A stretch of 64,000 nucleotides of DNA from Ephemerocybe angulata. Its lineage: Eukaryota > Basidiomycota > Agaricomycetes > Agaricales > Psathyrellaceae. The position numbers and the translations under genes were made by a program. The number at the start of each line of letters is the position of its first letter. The first letter of the stretch is position 1. The stretch lies in assembly GCA_013368325.1 (NCBI GenBank), contig JAACJK010000115.1:1-64000 (forward strand), written 5' to 3'. Of the stretch, positions 32,101 through 42,177 are shown one piece after another. A model generated the notes under the pieces. The model saw nothing but the letters and a program-made list of their open reading frames with translations. It had not been told where the DNA came from and did not search any database.

Positions 32101-33363
32101 TCAGAGTCATATCTGCGTGCTAGAAGTGCCAGTCAGTTCCCGGTCGAGCGAAGAGGGTTCCACGGAAGTCAACCGGCGCGTACCCAAGTTATCCCGAAAG
32201 CTCCAGTCTCCGTGCAGTCTCCCTCTCCGCCCATATCAACTCCTCGGAGCATCGTTCCTCAGCATCGGCTCACCAGATACGGGAATGGCCCTCAATCTAA
32301 GAGGTCCCCCCATTCTACAAGCTCTACTCATCGATAGTCCAGCGCTGCCCCCAACCCAAGTCGCGAAAACGGCGACAATTGGGGGCTCGACGATACGCTA
32401 AAGCGTGAGCGTGTTGGCGCATGAGCCCATGTCGAATACTCATTATACCCAGAAGGGGTCCACGAGGGATCCTTGCAAGTGATTCCCATAGCTCTCGAGT
32501 CTCGACGCACCGTATATCCCAAAGCGCACATGTAGTCACCTTGTGTATCCCAACGCGTCGCCGCCTTCAAGCACTTGCATCCTGTGGGGTGGAGCCTGAA
32601 CATAAAGTAGGCACCTTTGAGGGGGCTTTCTACCCAGAGATGTCGCAGTTTTCTCAATTGAGCGCCGTCGTGGTCGGGGTCGAGGTGAAAGAGGAACGAG
32701 CCAACGCGATGGCAGCAATTTTCCACGCTGCCGATCCGGCCCGCCTACTACCGACGCGCGCTTATTCCCAGGGCCAAGCCAGCTCGACCTCACGCCGGTC
32801 AAGCACAGTTGAAGCCTTCATAGATGTATGTAAAATGAATACGGAGAAGCATTTTTGAGTTCCACTTATTGCAAACTCCTCGACATCGACGCCTTGTGCC
32901 ACCCTCCAAAGCAGGCAGAAAGACAGGGGCACTTTCCACATGGGGCCTGTGCGGCCATCGCGCACGAACCATGCCGTCAACAACGCAAATGAATGCTCCT
33001 CGAGGCCCTCGTCCTTCCTCCCATCATCACCCCTCACAATCGACCTCCTTGACTGTTCCCGCCGGCTGCAGGTACTTGGCCAACACAGGGCATGTACCCT
33101 GAAGACGGCACGACTTGATCATCGTCATGATGCTCGCTATCGTCGCGCATTGCCGCAGGTAGATGATGACTGGCGGGTGGTCAAGCTCAAGAAGCGCATT
33201 GGAGGAGCGTAGACTGGCCGAATATCGGGATATAAGCCCCAGGTGTGTGCTTATCACGGTGATCCAATATGGAATTGTGATTAAACATCCATCATGAATC
33301 CAGATTTGCGTACCTACGTCGCGCGCTATCGGGTCCACCTCCACCAAACCCCCACTGTTAGTA
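32101..33363. other. Gene-free stretch between Helitron 1 and the repeat array
   Basis: No ORF above 145 codons and none with a recognisable domain. Short internal echoes of the preceding repeat (AAAGCTCCAGTCTCC near 32200) suggest older copies. Nothing else is supported. Confidence 0.5.
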
Positions 33364-34298
33364 TGTGTCTGGGCCTCTTCCATATCAAATGGCGTATCCA
33401 GAGCCAACGTCTCCATCCTGTCGAGCTGCAGCTTCATCCCAACGTCAGTCTCTGCGACGCTCCTCTGCTCGACCACAATCTGCCGCTTCATGCTCCGCGC
33501 GCCAAGGACCCACTCTCCTGCCGATCCACGATTCCTGTTGGATAGTTGGGTTGGCGGACGAGAAGGATCGGCAGGGAGGGACGACGTAATCTATAAACGC
33601 AGGGTCCTTGAGGTACTTATGCAGGCCGCTTTTTCCTCCCTCCGCATCTCACCAACTTAGCTGTCGCAGTCCGTCTCCCGGCACCCCGAAATGTGTGTCC
33701 CGGCCTCTAATAGCTCATGAAGATTGACGGGGATCCGTAAAGCTGGGTTTACGGATAAATTGGTGGAACGATACACAGCAGGCGGTTGTCGATATGAGCG
33801 TGGGTGAGGGGGCGTCCCGATAGTCTAGGTACGTGTCGCTCTGTGCACCCTCGACTTTCCTGAGTCTTACTTGGAATAAGAAGAACTTAGCCTACCAGTT
33901 GCATGTATTTGTGGTCATCACAGGCCCATGTACACTGAAGACGGACGACGGGTCGTCATCCTCGCTATGCGCACCATGAATCCAGAATCCAGATTTAGTA
34001 AGCGCACAATCCGGTCCACCCCCACTGCGGCTGTGTTCCAGCCCTCCTCCATTTCAAAGGCACTGCGCACTAGACATGAACGAAGACCGCCTTCGTCATG
34101 CTCGAACCGGATGGGACGGGCCCACTCTCCCGCTGATGTCCGTTGAATAGCTGGGGATGCTGGAAGAAATGCATCGACAGGGACTCGGAGGGATGATGTA
34201 CGCTGTGGATGCAGAGTCTTCGAGGTATTCTGATCGTAACCTTACCCGACCAACCCCGAAATAACGACGCTGACCTGCGGAATCCTCACCCAGCCCGC
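33364..34298 (+). repeat. Subtelomeric repeat units 1 and 2 (left of gypsy insertion)
   Basis: Units share landmark c (CCCACTCTCCxGCxGAT... about 33510 and 34122) and landmark b (GGAACGATACACAGCAGGCGG, about 33766). Unit 2 is cut by the LTR element at 34298; its continuation, with landmark b, begins at 42602. Removing the insertion gives b-to-b spacings of about 630 and 960 bp. Confidence 0.7.
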
Positions 34299-34722
34299 TG
34301 TAAAGGTCGCAGCCCGGCTGCGTACCGACGCCCGCGCCACGAACACCCATAAAAGGCAATAGCCCCTAGCGCCCATAGGCGCCCACAATCCTGTCGGTTT
34401 TGGCCATAGCGCCGATGCCGATCAGGACCCTAAAAGCTCGGTAATCCTGCGGGAATTACCGTAGCACCCTCGTTCCTCCCTATATAAACGGACTCTTTAG
34501 ATTTATTTTCCTTTCGTGCTTCGTCTCCCCCAGTTCAGTCGTTCCGTCCCGTTTCGTTCCCGGTCTCGTTCCCCTCTACTTTATCTGTCTCTCTCTCTCG
34601 TCGTACCACCACTACTCAGCCTCAATCAAATCTATTTCACCTATCAACCGACTACGTGAGTACATCGTACGAAGCCCTCTGTCCATCGCTCCCTCGCACT
34701 CGCGTGACTCGTCGTCACTACA
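34299..34722 (+). repeat. 5' LTR
   Basis: 424 bp, TGTAAAGG...CACTACA. Contains TATATAAA at 34481-34488 as likely promoter and a strong splice donor GTGAGTAC at 34656, so the transcript may be spliced in its leader. Confidence 0.93.
34481..34488 (+). promoter_or_regulatory. LTR TATA box (TATATAAA)
   Basis: Only strong TATA element in the LTR, followed by a CT-rich stretch typical of fungal initiator regions. Repeated at 42360-42367 in the 3' LTR. Confidence 0.65.
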
Positions 34723-34820
34723 AATTTGGAGCCCACCGCGAGGGGAGCTAAAGCACACTGGCTTCTCGTCGTACCCCCTCCTCTATCCAGGATTTTCTCG
34801 GCCCCATCTCTGGGCGCCCT

Positions 34821-37421
34821 GTGCTTTCTCGTCACTCTACCGTCCCCGACCTCGACATCTCGGAGTTGTTTACTCCCACCCCGCCGCCAGTCAAGGACGA
34901 GCCCATATCGGCTCCTCTACCTCCGTCTACCCCTCCTCCGTCGTCGTCCCAGCTCGCTGCGCTTCGCAGAGCCGGACGCGACGCACCGCTAAAGCCCCGT
35001 CCCGCGTTCTCAACGTCTCTACCCGAAGGCTCCCAAGCTCCCGGTCTCCGCTCGGCCTACTGGTCGTCATCGTCCTCGCTATCCGACAAGAAAACCCCCG
35101 AACCTGAAGAAAAGCCCGTCAGCACGATGCCCGGTGAAGACGAAAACCGATCGGCCTCGCAGGCCTACTTCCAATCCATGCCGCTGCGAAACGAACGCCG
35201 AGCACCGAGGTTCGATGGTCACGGCGCCTACCTCGCCCAATTCTTCCGCGACTTCGAAACGGTCGCAGTCGCCGCTGGCCTAGAAAACCGTCAGTGGATC
35301 ACCCGTGTCATGGACTACGCACCCGCCGTCGACTACGAACTGTGGAAGAGCATCGCCGCCAAACCGAACATGACCTGGACGACGTTCAAGAGTGAGATCG
35401 CGAAGTTCTACGCCGGCGCCGACCACGAGCGCAGGTACACGGTCGCCGACCTCGAGCGCCTCTGCGAAACCTTCGGCGCTAGGACGTCTGTCTCTCGAGA
35501 CGACTTCAGCGACTTCTACCGGAAGTTTTATACCATTGCGACGTACCTCGAGACCAACGGTCGCCTATCCAGTCGTGAAGAGTCTCGTCTCCTCCTGAAC
35601 GCGTTCCATCTCGACCTGCGCAACCAGATTCGCTCCCAGCTTCGAGCCGTGAAGCCCTCTCATCACCCGGACGACCCCTTCCCCGTCTCCGACATCGTCG
35701 ACGCTATCAATATCGTCCTAGCAATCTCGTCAGTCGACGCATACGCCGTGCCCGCCAGAGCTACGTACCAGCCGCTTCCACCTCCGTCGGCGTTGCCTAC
35801 AGTCGTCGAGCCTCGTCTCCCTCCTCCTCGTCCGACCTACGACGCGTCGAACCTCCTCGCTCCCGATCCCGTCGACAAGCTAGCGAATCGTCTCGAGACC
35901 GCGCTGTCGACGATGCTCACGGCCACCGTCGAGTCCTTCGCTAACATGGCGGGCGGACAGAGAGGACCTCCGGGCCCACGATTCCAGAACCAAGGCTACC
36001 AGCCGATTCAGGGATGCGTGTGGTGCGCCTCAGACAACCACTGGTCGCGGACCTGTCCCAAACGGGCCGAGTACGAGGCTAAGGGTATGATTATGCGATC
36101 GCCGGCTGACCCTACCAGGTTTGTACTCCCAGACGGGAGCATGATCGGTCCTCGATACGGACGAACGATCGGTGCCCTCGTCGAAGACTGGCATCGTCAT
36201 CGCCCTTCGCCTCTGTCCCGAACCACGCCCTCGACTCCAGCCACAGGTTCGAACGCGATCCCGACGCCTAGCCAAGTCCAGTCCAACATCCTGCGCGTAG
36301 TCGAAGTCAACCACGTTCAGCAAAACCATAACACCGAAGAGTCGACAAGCAAGACACAGCCAGAGTTCGAGCTACCGATGGCGACGTCGACCCCGTATGG
36401 GCGGGTCGACGGGGAAGAGAACGAGTATGGCGTGAGCCCAGATGACTTACCCATCCTCGAGGCCACGCATGCTGCGTTGACGATGAAGATCGAGGCCGCT
36501 AGGCGTGCCTCGCGACCAGCAACACGAAGCATGTCGAAGAGCGAAGGAGAGAAGACGTCGAACCCCGCGCCCAAGACCCAGCAGTCCTTATCGCCGCAAG
36601 CGCCGCCGAAATTAAATCAAGCGCCCATCGCCGAAGCTGTCACACAGCCCCCACTGTCGAAGTACATCCACCCAAACGCCGTAGCCCCACCTCAATTCCG
36701 CTTTGTGACTCCCATCGAGGACCCCGCTCGTACTGCTTCCCTCGCTGAACGCAGCCTCGATTCCCCCGTCTCTCTCTCCGTTCGCGAGCTGCTCGGCGTC
36801 GCGCCAGATCTGCGCAAGGCCGTACGCGAGCTCGTTACCACCAAAAAGGTCCCGTTCGAGACCGCCGCTCCGCCCAAGTCGTACGTGGCGACAGTCGAGC
36901 ACGACGTCGACGGCGTCGCAGACAGCCTCGTATCCGTGCTGCTGCAAAACCTGAAGCAGCAGGAAGCGAAAGCTACGGTCGCGAACCATACAGAGACTCT
37001 GCGCACGCTGGAGCTGGATCTGGACGGGAAGGTTAAAGTTCACGCCATTCTCGACGAAGGCTCACAGATTATCGGGCTACGGCGCGATATCTGGGAACGG
37101 CTCGGCCTGCCCCTTCGCTCAGACCATACGATGGTTATGGAATCGGCAAACGGCTCGACATCGCGCACCCTGGGTGTGATCCCGGACTTGCGAGTCAGGA
37201 TCGGCGCCTGCGAGTTTCGTCTCCAAGTGCAGGTAGTCGAGGAGGCCGGATACGAGATGTTGCTCGGTCGGCCGTTCCACGTCCTCGCGCAGGCCCAGAT
37301 GCAGCACCATAGAGACGGCTCGGGCACTATCACGCTCACCGACCCTCAGACTCGAGCGGTTATCACAGTGCCGACGAAGGCGCGTGGTGAAGCTCTCCAT
37401 CGCGTTGCGGTGGATTTTTGA
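34821..37421 (+). CDS. gag: Gag-protease polyprotein of gypsy element
   Basis: Open frame from 34752 to a TGA at 37421; 34821 is a GTG, and the first ATG is at 35127, giving a 765-residue product. Capsid-like region (RFDGHGAYLAQFFRDFETVA...) is followed by a zinc knuckle CVWCASDNHWSRTC (CX2CX4HX4C) near 36017, then a Ser/Thr/Pro-rich linker. The C-terminal retropepsin-like domain has LDEGSQIIGL, the DEGS variant of the D-S/T-G motif, and a downstream GYEMLLGRPF block. The lack of an early ATG is odd: either a spliced leader supplies one, a non-ATG start is used, or translation begins at 35127. It packages the RNA into virus-like particles and cleaves the polyprotein. Pol follows in the -1 frame. 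Confidence 0.88.
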   Translation: MLSRHSTVPDLDISELFTPTPPPVKDEPISAPLPPSTPPPSSSQLAALRRAGRDAPLKPRPAFSTSLPEGSQAPGLRSAYWSSSSSLSDKKTPEPEEKPVSTMPGEDENRSASQAYFQSMPLRNERRAPRFDGHGAYLAQFFRDFETVAVAAGLENRQWITRVMDYAPAVDYELWKSIAAKPNMTWTTFKSEIAKFYAGADHERRYTVADLERLCETFGARTSVSRDDFSDFYRKFYTIATYLETNGRLSSREESRLLLNAFHLDLRNQIRSQLRAVKPSHHPDDPFPVSDIVDAINIVLAISSVDAYAVPARATYQPLPPPSALPTVVEPRLPPPRPTYDASNLLAPDPVDKLANRLETALSTMLTATVESFANMAGGQRGPPGPRFQNQGYQPIQGCVWCASDNHWSRTCPKRAEYEAKGMIMRSPADPTRFVLPDGSMIGPRYGRTIGALVEDWHRHRPSPLSRTTPSTPATGSNAIPTPSQVQSNILRVVEVNHVQQNHNTEESTSKTQPEFELPMATSTPYGRVDGEENEYGVSPDDLPILEATHAALTMKIEAARRASRPATRSMSKSEGEKTSNPAPKTQQSLSPQAPPKLNQAPIAEAVTQPPLSKYIHPNAVAPPQFRFVTPIEDPARTASLAERSLDSPVSLSVRELLGVAPDLRKAVRELVTTKKVPFETAAPPKSYVATVEHDVDGVADSLVSVLLQNLKQQEAKATVANHTETLRTLELDLDGKVKVHAILDEGSQIIGLRRDIWERLGLPLRSDHTMVMESANGSTSRTLGVIPDLRVRIGACEFRLQVQVVEEAGYEMLLGRPFHVLAQAQMQHHRDGSGTITLTDPQTRAVITVPTKARGEALHRVAVDF
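37411..37421 (+). promoter_or_regulatory. Candidate -1 frameshift site at gag-pol junction
   Basis: Gag ends GAT TTT TGA and pol is open from 37391 in the -1 frame with no ATG near its start. A single -1 slip of Phe-tRNA on the five-T run would read TTG at 37418 and continue into pol. It is not a classical X-XXY-YYZ heptamer because the stop occupies the second codon. Confidence 0.5.
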
Positions 37422-40400
37422 GTGTAGTCGGGGACCGTCCCATCGACTCGGCGCCCGCAGCAGCCCCGCCGCCGAGCCACAGCACCAATGGTGCTCCGGC
37501 TGCCTCGTCTCGTTCCGATTCCTCTCTATCTGGTTATCCGTCTCCTCTCTCGTCTCCTTCGTCTCCGCCGTCTGCTTCTTTCATCAATTCTGTTCTTTCC
37601 CACTCTACCGTTTCTCAAAACCTGCTCGCCACCCTCGAGGATAATTCTGGGCAAAATTACGTGCGCGAGCACGCCGTCTCGATAACCGAGATATCGCTCG
37701 AACCCGACGCCGATGGATCATATCCTCAGGCCGAGTTCGAGTCCCAAAAGTACGTCGAGACCTTCAAGTACAAGAAGGTCGCGAATCGCGTCAAACCCGT
37801 GTCCGCCGCTCTCCCTCCCCAGTTCCGAATTGAACGTACCATCCCTCGAGACCCGCTCGTCGACATGCCTGAGCTCCCGACGCACCCTCCCGACTTCGTT
37901 CCCGGTCAGCGTTACACGCAGGAGAGGAGAGACGCGATGGGATTGAACAAGGAGGGTTTTCTTACATCGGAGGAGGAGAAGCTAATAGACTGGTTTTTCG
38001 TTAACTGCGAGTCATCGTTCGCGTGGGATGAGAGTGAAAAAGGTATCTTTTCAGATGAATACTTTCCTCCCGTGCAGATCCCGACCACCGACCACGACGT
38101 GTGGATATTCAAGAACATTCCCATTCCGCCCGGCCTCTACTCGAAGATCATCGACATCATCAAGGCGAAGCAGGCCGCCGGTACCATCGAGCCCTCGAAC
38201 GCCGCCTATCGTTCACAGTGGTTCTGGGTCCTTAAGAAAGATGGGAAGTCACTCCGCATCGTACACAACCTCCAGCCCCTCAACGCCGTCACTATCAAGG
38301 ACTCGGCCGTGCCGCCCATCGTCGAGCCCTACGCCGAGTCGTTCGCTGGACGTGCCTGCTACTCTGTTCTCGATCTCTTCGTCGGCTTTGACCAACGCTC
38401 GTTACACCCCGATTCTCGCGACCTCACGACATTCCAGACACCACTTGGCACCTTCCGACTCACTCGCATACCGATGGGCTACACGAACTCACAGCAAGTC
38501 CAACACGGCGACCTCACATTCCTTCTCCAGGATGAGATCCCACACGTCACCATGCCGTTCGTCGACGATGTCCCCGTACGAGGCCCCGCTACACGTTATG
38601 AGCTCGAAGGCGGAGGATACGAAACCATTCCCGGAAACCCAGGTATCCGCAGGTTCGTCTGGGAGCACATGAAGGACGTCTTGCGTGTGGTCTGGAAGGT
38701 TGGAAAGGCCGGTGGAACGTTCTCTGGTCCGAAGGCGTACATCTGCGTCCCCGAAGCCGTCATCGTCGGTCATCTGTGTACGTACGAAGGTCGCCGCCCT
38801 CTCCCCGATCGAGTTCAGAAGATACGCGACTGGCCCATTCCCGTCGACCTCACCGACGTTCGCGGGTTCCTTGGCACGATCGGTACCATGCGCGTGTTCA
38901 TCCAGGACTTTGCGAAGCACGCCGAACCGCTCGTCAAGCTCACGCGCCGCCGCAAGACGGACGCACCATTCGAGTTCGGTGTCAACGAGCTCCAGGCCAT
39001 GGAGACCATGAAGCACCTCGTCGCAATGTCCCCGGCCATTCGCCCAATCGACTACGAGTCCGACGGTGAAGTGATCCTCGCAGTTGATTCATCAGTTATC
39101 GCCGTGGGGTATGTCCTTTCCCAAATCGGGAGGGACTCGCTTCGATACCCATCACGGTTCGGTTCCATCACCTGGAACGAGGTCGAACGGCGGTATTCGC
39201 AGTCCAAAATCGAGTTGTTTGGCCTCTTTCGCGCCTTGCGAGACGTTCGTACGTACATCATCGGCGTCAGGAACCTCGTTGTCGAAGTCGACGCCCGGTA
39301 CATCAAGGGCATGATCAACAACCCCGACGTACAGCCCAACGCGACCATCAACCGCTGGATTGCAGGGATCCTTCTCTTCGACTTCGTGCTTCGACACGTC
39401 CCGGCAAAAGACCACACTGCAGCAGACGGTCTCTCACGTCGAACCCGTGCCCCAGAAGATCCCTCGTACGACGGGGACGACTACGAAAGTTGGATTGACT
39501 CAGCGAATGCGTTCTCCATCGAGCTTCTCAACTGGGACCGTCATCCCATCGTCTCCTCCACATCCGCCTCGCGCTCGAGTCTGTCAGAACAATATACCCA
39601 GCCCCGCATGCCCACAGAAGCGATGCGGTGCCTTCTAGTCGTACACAAGTCCGCGTCGAGCGAAGAGTCCAGTTTAAGTCAAGTCGTTCCGTCAGCCTCA
39701 GTCTCGTTCGTAAACCCGTCGAAATGCGAACTCGTCTCGTGTCAGTCAGCCCATAGTTCGCTCCACCTGTCCCTAGCCATCTCGACGCCCCCCTCTGTCG
39801 CCGAGTCCAAGCCCCCTCGCTCCGCGAAAGCCATGGAGAAGGACCACCATATCAGCCTCGTTCAGCATTACCTTCGCACCCTGGAACGTCCCGCAGGGTA
39901 CTCGGGCAAGGGCCTTGAACGGTTCATTCGCTACGCCCTCGATTTCTTCATTCTCGACGACCGCCTATTCCGTCGTAACCGCCACAAGCGGCACCAGCTC
40001 TACGTCCCGCACCCTCGTCGCCTCGCCATTTTACAAGAAGCTCACGACGCCCTCGGGCACAAGGGCGTGTTCGCCGTCTCGCAGCGCCTGCTGTTGCGTT
40101 TCTGGTGGCCGTTCCTCATCGAGGACGTCAAGTGGTACGTCCAGACGTGCCACGAGTGTCAGGTTCGTAACACCACCCGCGTCCACATCCCTCCAACCGT
40201 CGCTACTCCGTTCTCCCTCTTCCGCAAGTTCTACATCGACACGATGTTCCTCCCTGCATCACACGGCTACATAGGCATCGTCCACGCCCGCTGCTCGCTC
40301 TCCTCCTACCCCGAATGGCGCATGCTGCGTGCGGAGAATGCCCGGGCCATCGCCACGTTCATCTTCGAAGATATACTTTGCCGCTATGGGATGGTGGACG

Positions 40401-41191
40401 AACTCGTCACCGACAACGGGAAACCGTACATCGCGGCTCTCGACTACCTGAAGGAACGATACGGCGTTACAAACATTCGGATCTCACCCTACAACTCTCA
40501 AGCTAACGGACCAGTAGAGCGACGCCACTACGACGTTCGCGAAGCGCTCATGAAGGCGACCAACGGACGCGAACAAGACTGGCCACTCGTCGCGCACTCG
40601 GTGTTCTGGGCGGAGCGAATCACAATACAGAAGTCTACGGGTTATTCCCCCTACTACATCGCTCATGGCGTCGAGCCCGTCCTTCCTTTCGACTTCGCAG
40701 AAGCTACTCTCCTCGCGCCTGCCCAGACGTCTCTCGTGTCGACCACCGATCTCATTGCCCAGCGCGCTACCGCCCTTCAGCGTCGTCAGGAAGATCTCGA
40801 CCGTGTACGAGACCTCCTCGTCAAGTCCCGCCTCGCGTCCGCTCGCCAGTTTGAGGAGAAGTTCCGGGCGACCATCAAGGACTTCAACTTCGCGCCCGGC
40901 ACCCTCGTACTCGTCCGAAACTCGAAATTCGACTCGTCAGTCGGCTCTAAGGCCAAGCCCCGGTACCACGGACCCCTCATCGTCGTCAGACGCACCGCCG
41001 GCGGCTCGTACATACTCGCCGAGCTCGACGGCTCCATCTCTCGTCTCCGGTACGCTGCATATCGCCTCCTCCCGTATCACGCGCGCGACATTAGGAAAAT
41101 CCCCATATCATCATTCACCGACCTCGAGCCGCACGAATTAGACCTACACACGCGGGATCGGGAGCCTCTACTCGACGACAAGTCTATCTAG
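37418..41191 (+). CDS. pol: Pol polyprotein of gypsy element (RT, RNase H, integrase)
   Basis: Open for about 1,257 codons, expressed presumably as Gag-Pol fusion since the first codon is TTG and no ATG occurs for about 150 codons. Reverse transcriptase around residues 215-420 with catalytic FVDDV (about 381); RNase H around 545-700 (ILAVDSSVIAVGYVLS, then HVPAKDHTAADGLSRR); zinc HHCC (HDALGHKG...CHECQ); integrase catalytic D941, D999 and E1034 (FYIDT, VTDNG, PVERRHY), with D-58-D-35-E spacing as expected. The C terminus has the GPY/F-like segment YHGPLIVVRR and no chromodomain. All catalytic residues are present, so the element looks competent. Confidence 0.93.
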   Translation: MSVVGDRPIDSAPAAAPPPSHSTNGAPAASSRSDSSLSGYPSPLSSPSSPPSASFINSVLSHSTVSQNLLATLEDNSGQNYVREHAVSITEISLEPDADGSYPQAEFESQKYVETFKYKKVANRVKPVSAALPPQFRIERTIPRDPLVDMPELPTHPPDFVPGQRYTQERRDAMGLNKEGFLTSEEEKLIDWFFVNCESSFAWDESEKGIFSDEYFPPVQIPTTDHDVWIFKNIPIPPGLYSKIIDIIKAKQAAGTIEPSNAAYRSQWFWVLKKDGKSLRIVHNLQPLNAVTIKDSAVPPIVEPYAESFAGRACYSVLDLFVGFDQRSLHPDSRDLTTFQTPLGTFRLTRIPMGYTNSQQVQHGDLTFLLQDEIPHVTMPFVDDVPVRGPATRYELEGGGYETIPGNPGIRRFVWEHMKDVLRVVWKVGKAGGTFSGPKAYICVPEAVIVGHLCTYEGRRPLPDRVQKIRDWPIPVDLTDVRGFLGTIGTMRVFIQDFAKHAEPLVKLTRRRKTDAPFEFGVNELQAMETMKHLVAMSPAIRPIDYESDGEVILAVDSSVIAVGYVLSQIGRDSLRYPSRFGSITWNEVERRYSQSKIELFGLFRALRDVRTYIIGVRNLVVEVDARYIKGMINNPDVQPNATINRWIAGILLFDFVLRHVPAKDHTAADGLSRRTRAPEDPSYDGDDYESWIDSANAFSIELLNWDRHPIVSSTSASRSSLSEQYTQPRMPTEAMRCLLVVHKSASSEESSLSQVVPSASVSFVNPSKCELVSCQSAHSSLHLSLAISTPPSVAESKPPRSAKAMEKDHHISLVQHYLRTLERPAGYSGKGLERFIRYALDFFILDDRLFRRNRHKRHQLYVPHPRRLAILQEAHDALGHKGVFAVSQRLLLRFWWPFLIEDVKWYVQTCHECQVRNTTRVHIPPTVATPFSLFRKFYIDTMFLPASHGYIGIVHARCSLSSYPEWRMLRAENARAIATFIFEDILCRYGMVDELVTDNGKPYIAALDYLKERYGVTNIRISPYNSQANGPVERRHYDVREALMKATNGREQDWPLVAHSVFWAERITIQKSTGYSPYYIAHGVEPVLPFDFAEATLLAPAQTSLVSTTDLIAQRATALQRRQEDLDRVRDLLVKSRLASARQFEEKFRATIKDFNFAPGTLVLVRNSKFDSSVGSKAKPRYHGPLIVVRRTAGGSYILAELDGSISRLRYAAYRLLPYHARDIRKIPISSFTDLEPHELDLHTRDREPLLDDKSI

Positions 41192-41863
41192 GCGTCGGGG
41201 TAATCGAAATCTCCACCGCGGAAGCGAGCATCAAGTTCTTCGAACTCCAAACATATCCCCCTCGTCATCCTTCGTCCGAACCGATTGTCCCCCTCGTCAC
41301 CGTCTATCTCCCTTCCCCTCTCCTCGATCCTCTCGGCGTACGGTGCGAAGCGCTCGGCCCAACGAAACAGCATGTGCAGCTCATCTGCCAGGTTGATGTC
41401 GTCAATGTTCGGCCTCCCCTGCCTGACGATATCGGTAACCGTCGCCTTGTCCATCAGCTCGACGGCGAGGACACGAGCCTCCTCCCGTTCGTCGACCGGG
41501 GCGCGGCTCACATGCGCGAAAGTCAGGCGATGCACGAAGCTCGCGAGCTCGGCCTGCACGTCTCGGTCCAACCTTTCGGTGTCTCCGAACGTCGCAAGCG
41601 CCTTGCGTACACGCAGGCAGTCATACTGGGTCGACGGCGTCAGCATCTCGATGAAGGAAGTCGGCAGTCTCACGCACCATGTCCCCAACGATGGGGCGGA
41701 GCGCAGCTCCACGACCGCCCTCAGCCGTCTGGAACTCCTGAAGCGACTTGAAGAGCTTGCGGTCGAATAGGTCGCGGTTGCGCCTCATGGGGAGGATCAA
41801 GAACGCGTTTAGGTTCAGCGGGATAGTCACCGGCTCGGCGTCGACGTCGATGGCGTTGGGCAT
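41188..41863 (-). CDS. Antisense ORF inside gypsy element
   Basis: Minus-strand coding potential fills the space between pol and the 3' LTR. A first frame starts at ATG 41863 (MPNAIDVDAEPVTIPLNLN) and runs to about 41640; a second, overlapping frame runs to 41188 (LRVRKALATFGDTERLDRDV, then ELDARFRGGDFDYPDA). They join around DAVDP/QYDCLRV by a one-base shift or a very short intron, giving about 220 residues, acidic and probably helical. No known domain is recognised. Its stop TAG lies on the same CTAG (41188-41191) as pol's stop. Protein-like composition and the exact packing against pol argue that it is real; the frame break may mean recent damage. Confidence 0.45.
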
Positions 41864-42133
41864 GATGGTGCGTATCGGACTTGTTCCTGTCTCGACCTGC
41901 CCCTCCCCGCCTTTTATGTGTCCGCCCTCGTGCAATTTTCGGCGTCCGTGACTCGTTTTCTTGGCAGTCCCTCCCTCCCTTGACTCGTTTCGCATTCTCT
42001 TCGCTCCGCCGTCGTCATCTTTCTCCCCGTCGATCGTCGCACAGCCACACCGCCCTTTTCTCGCCTCGCCGTCCGCCTCTCCTTCCCTGCCCTTGTCGTA
42101 CCTCGCTTCCCACCCACCCACACCTCTCTCATG

Positions 42134-42160
42134 TTGTTCTGACTCCTAGAGTCAGAACAA
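42134..42160. other. 12-bp perfect hairpin before 3' LTR
   Basis: TTGTTCTGACTC (42134-42145), CTA loop, then its exact complement (42149-42160), only 17 bp from the 3' LTR and next to the purine tract GAAAAGTTCCCGGGGGA. Could be a transcription or RNA-structure signal of the element, or a part of the antisense ORF promoter. Confidence 0.65.
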
Positions 42161-42177
42161 GAAAAGTTCCCGGGGGA

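Noticed and set aside
35392..41141. Many 60-215-codon ORFs overlapping gag and pol
   Set aside because: Shadows of the retroelement frames, caused by strong codon bias toward C/G at third positions.
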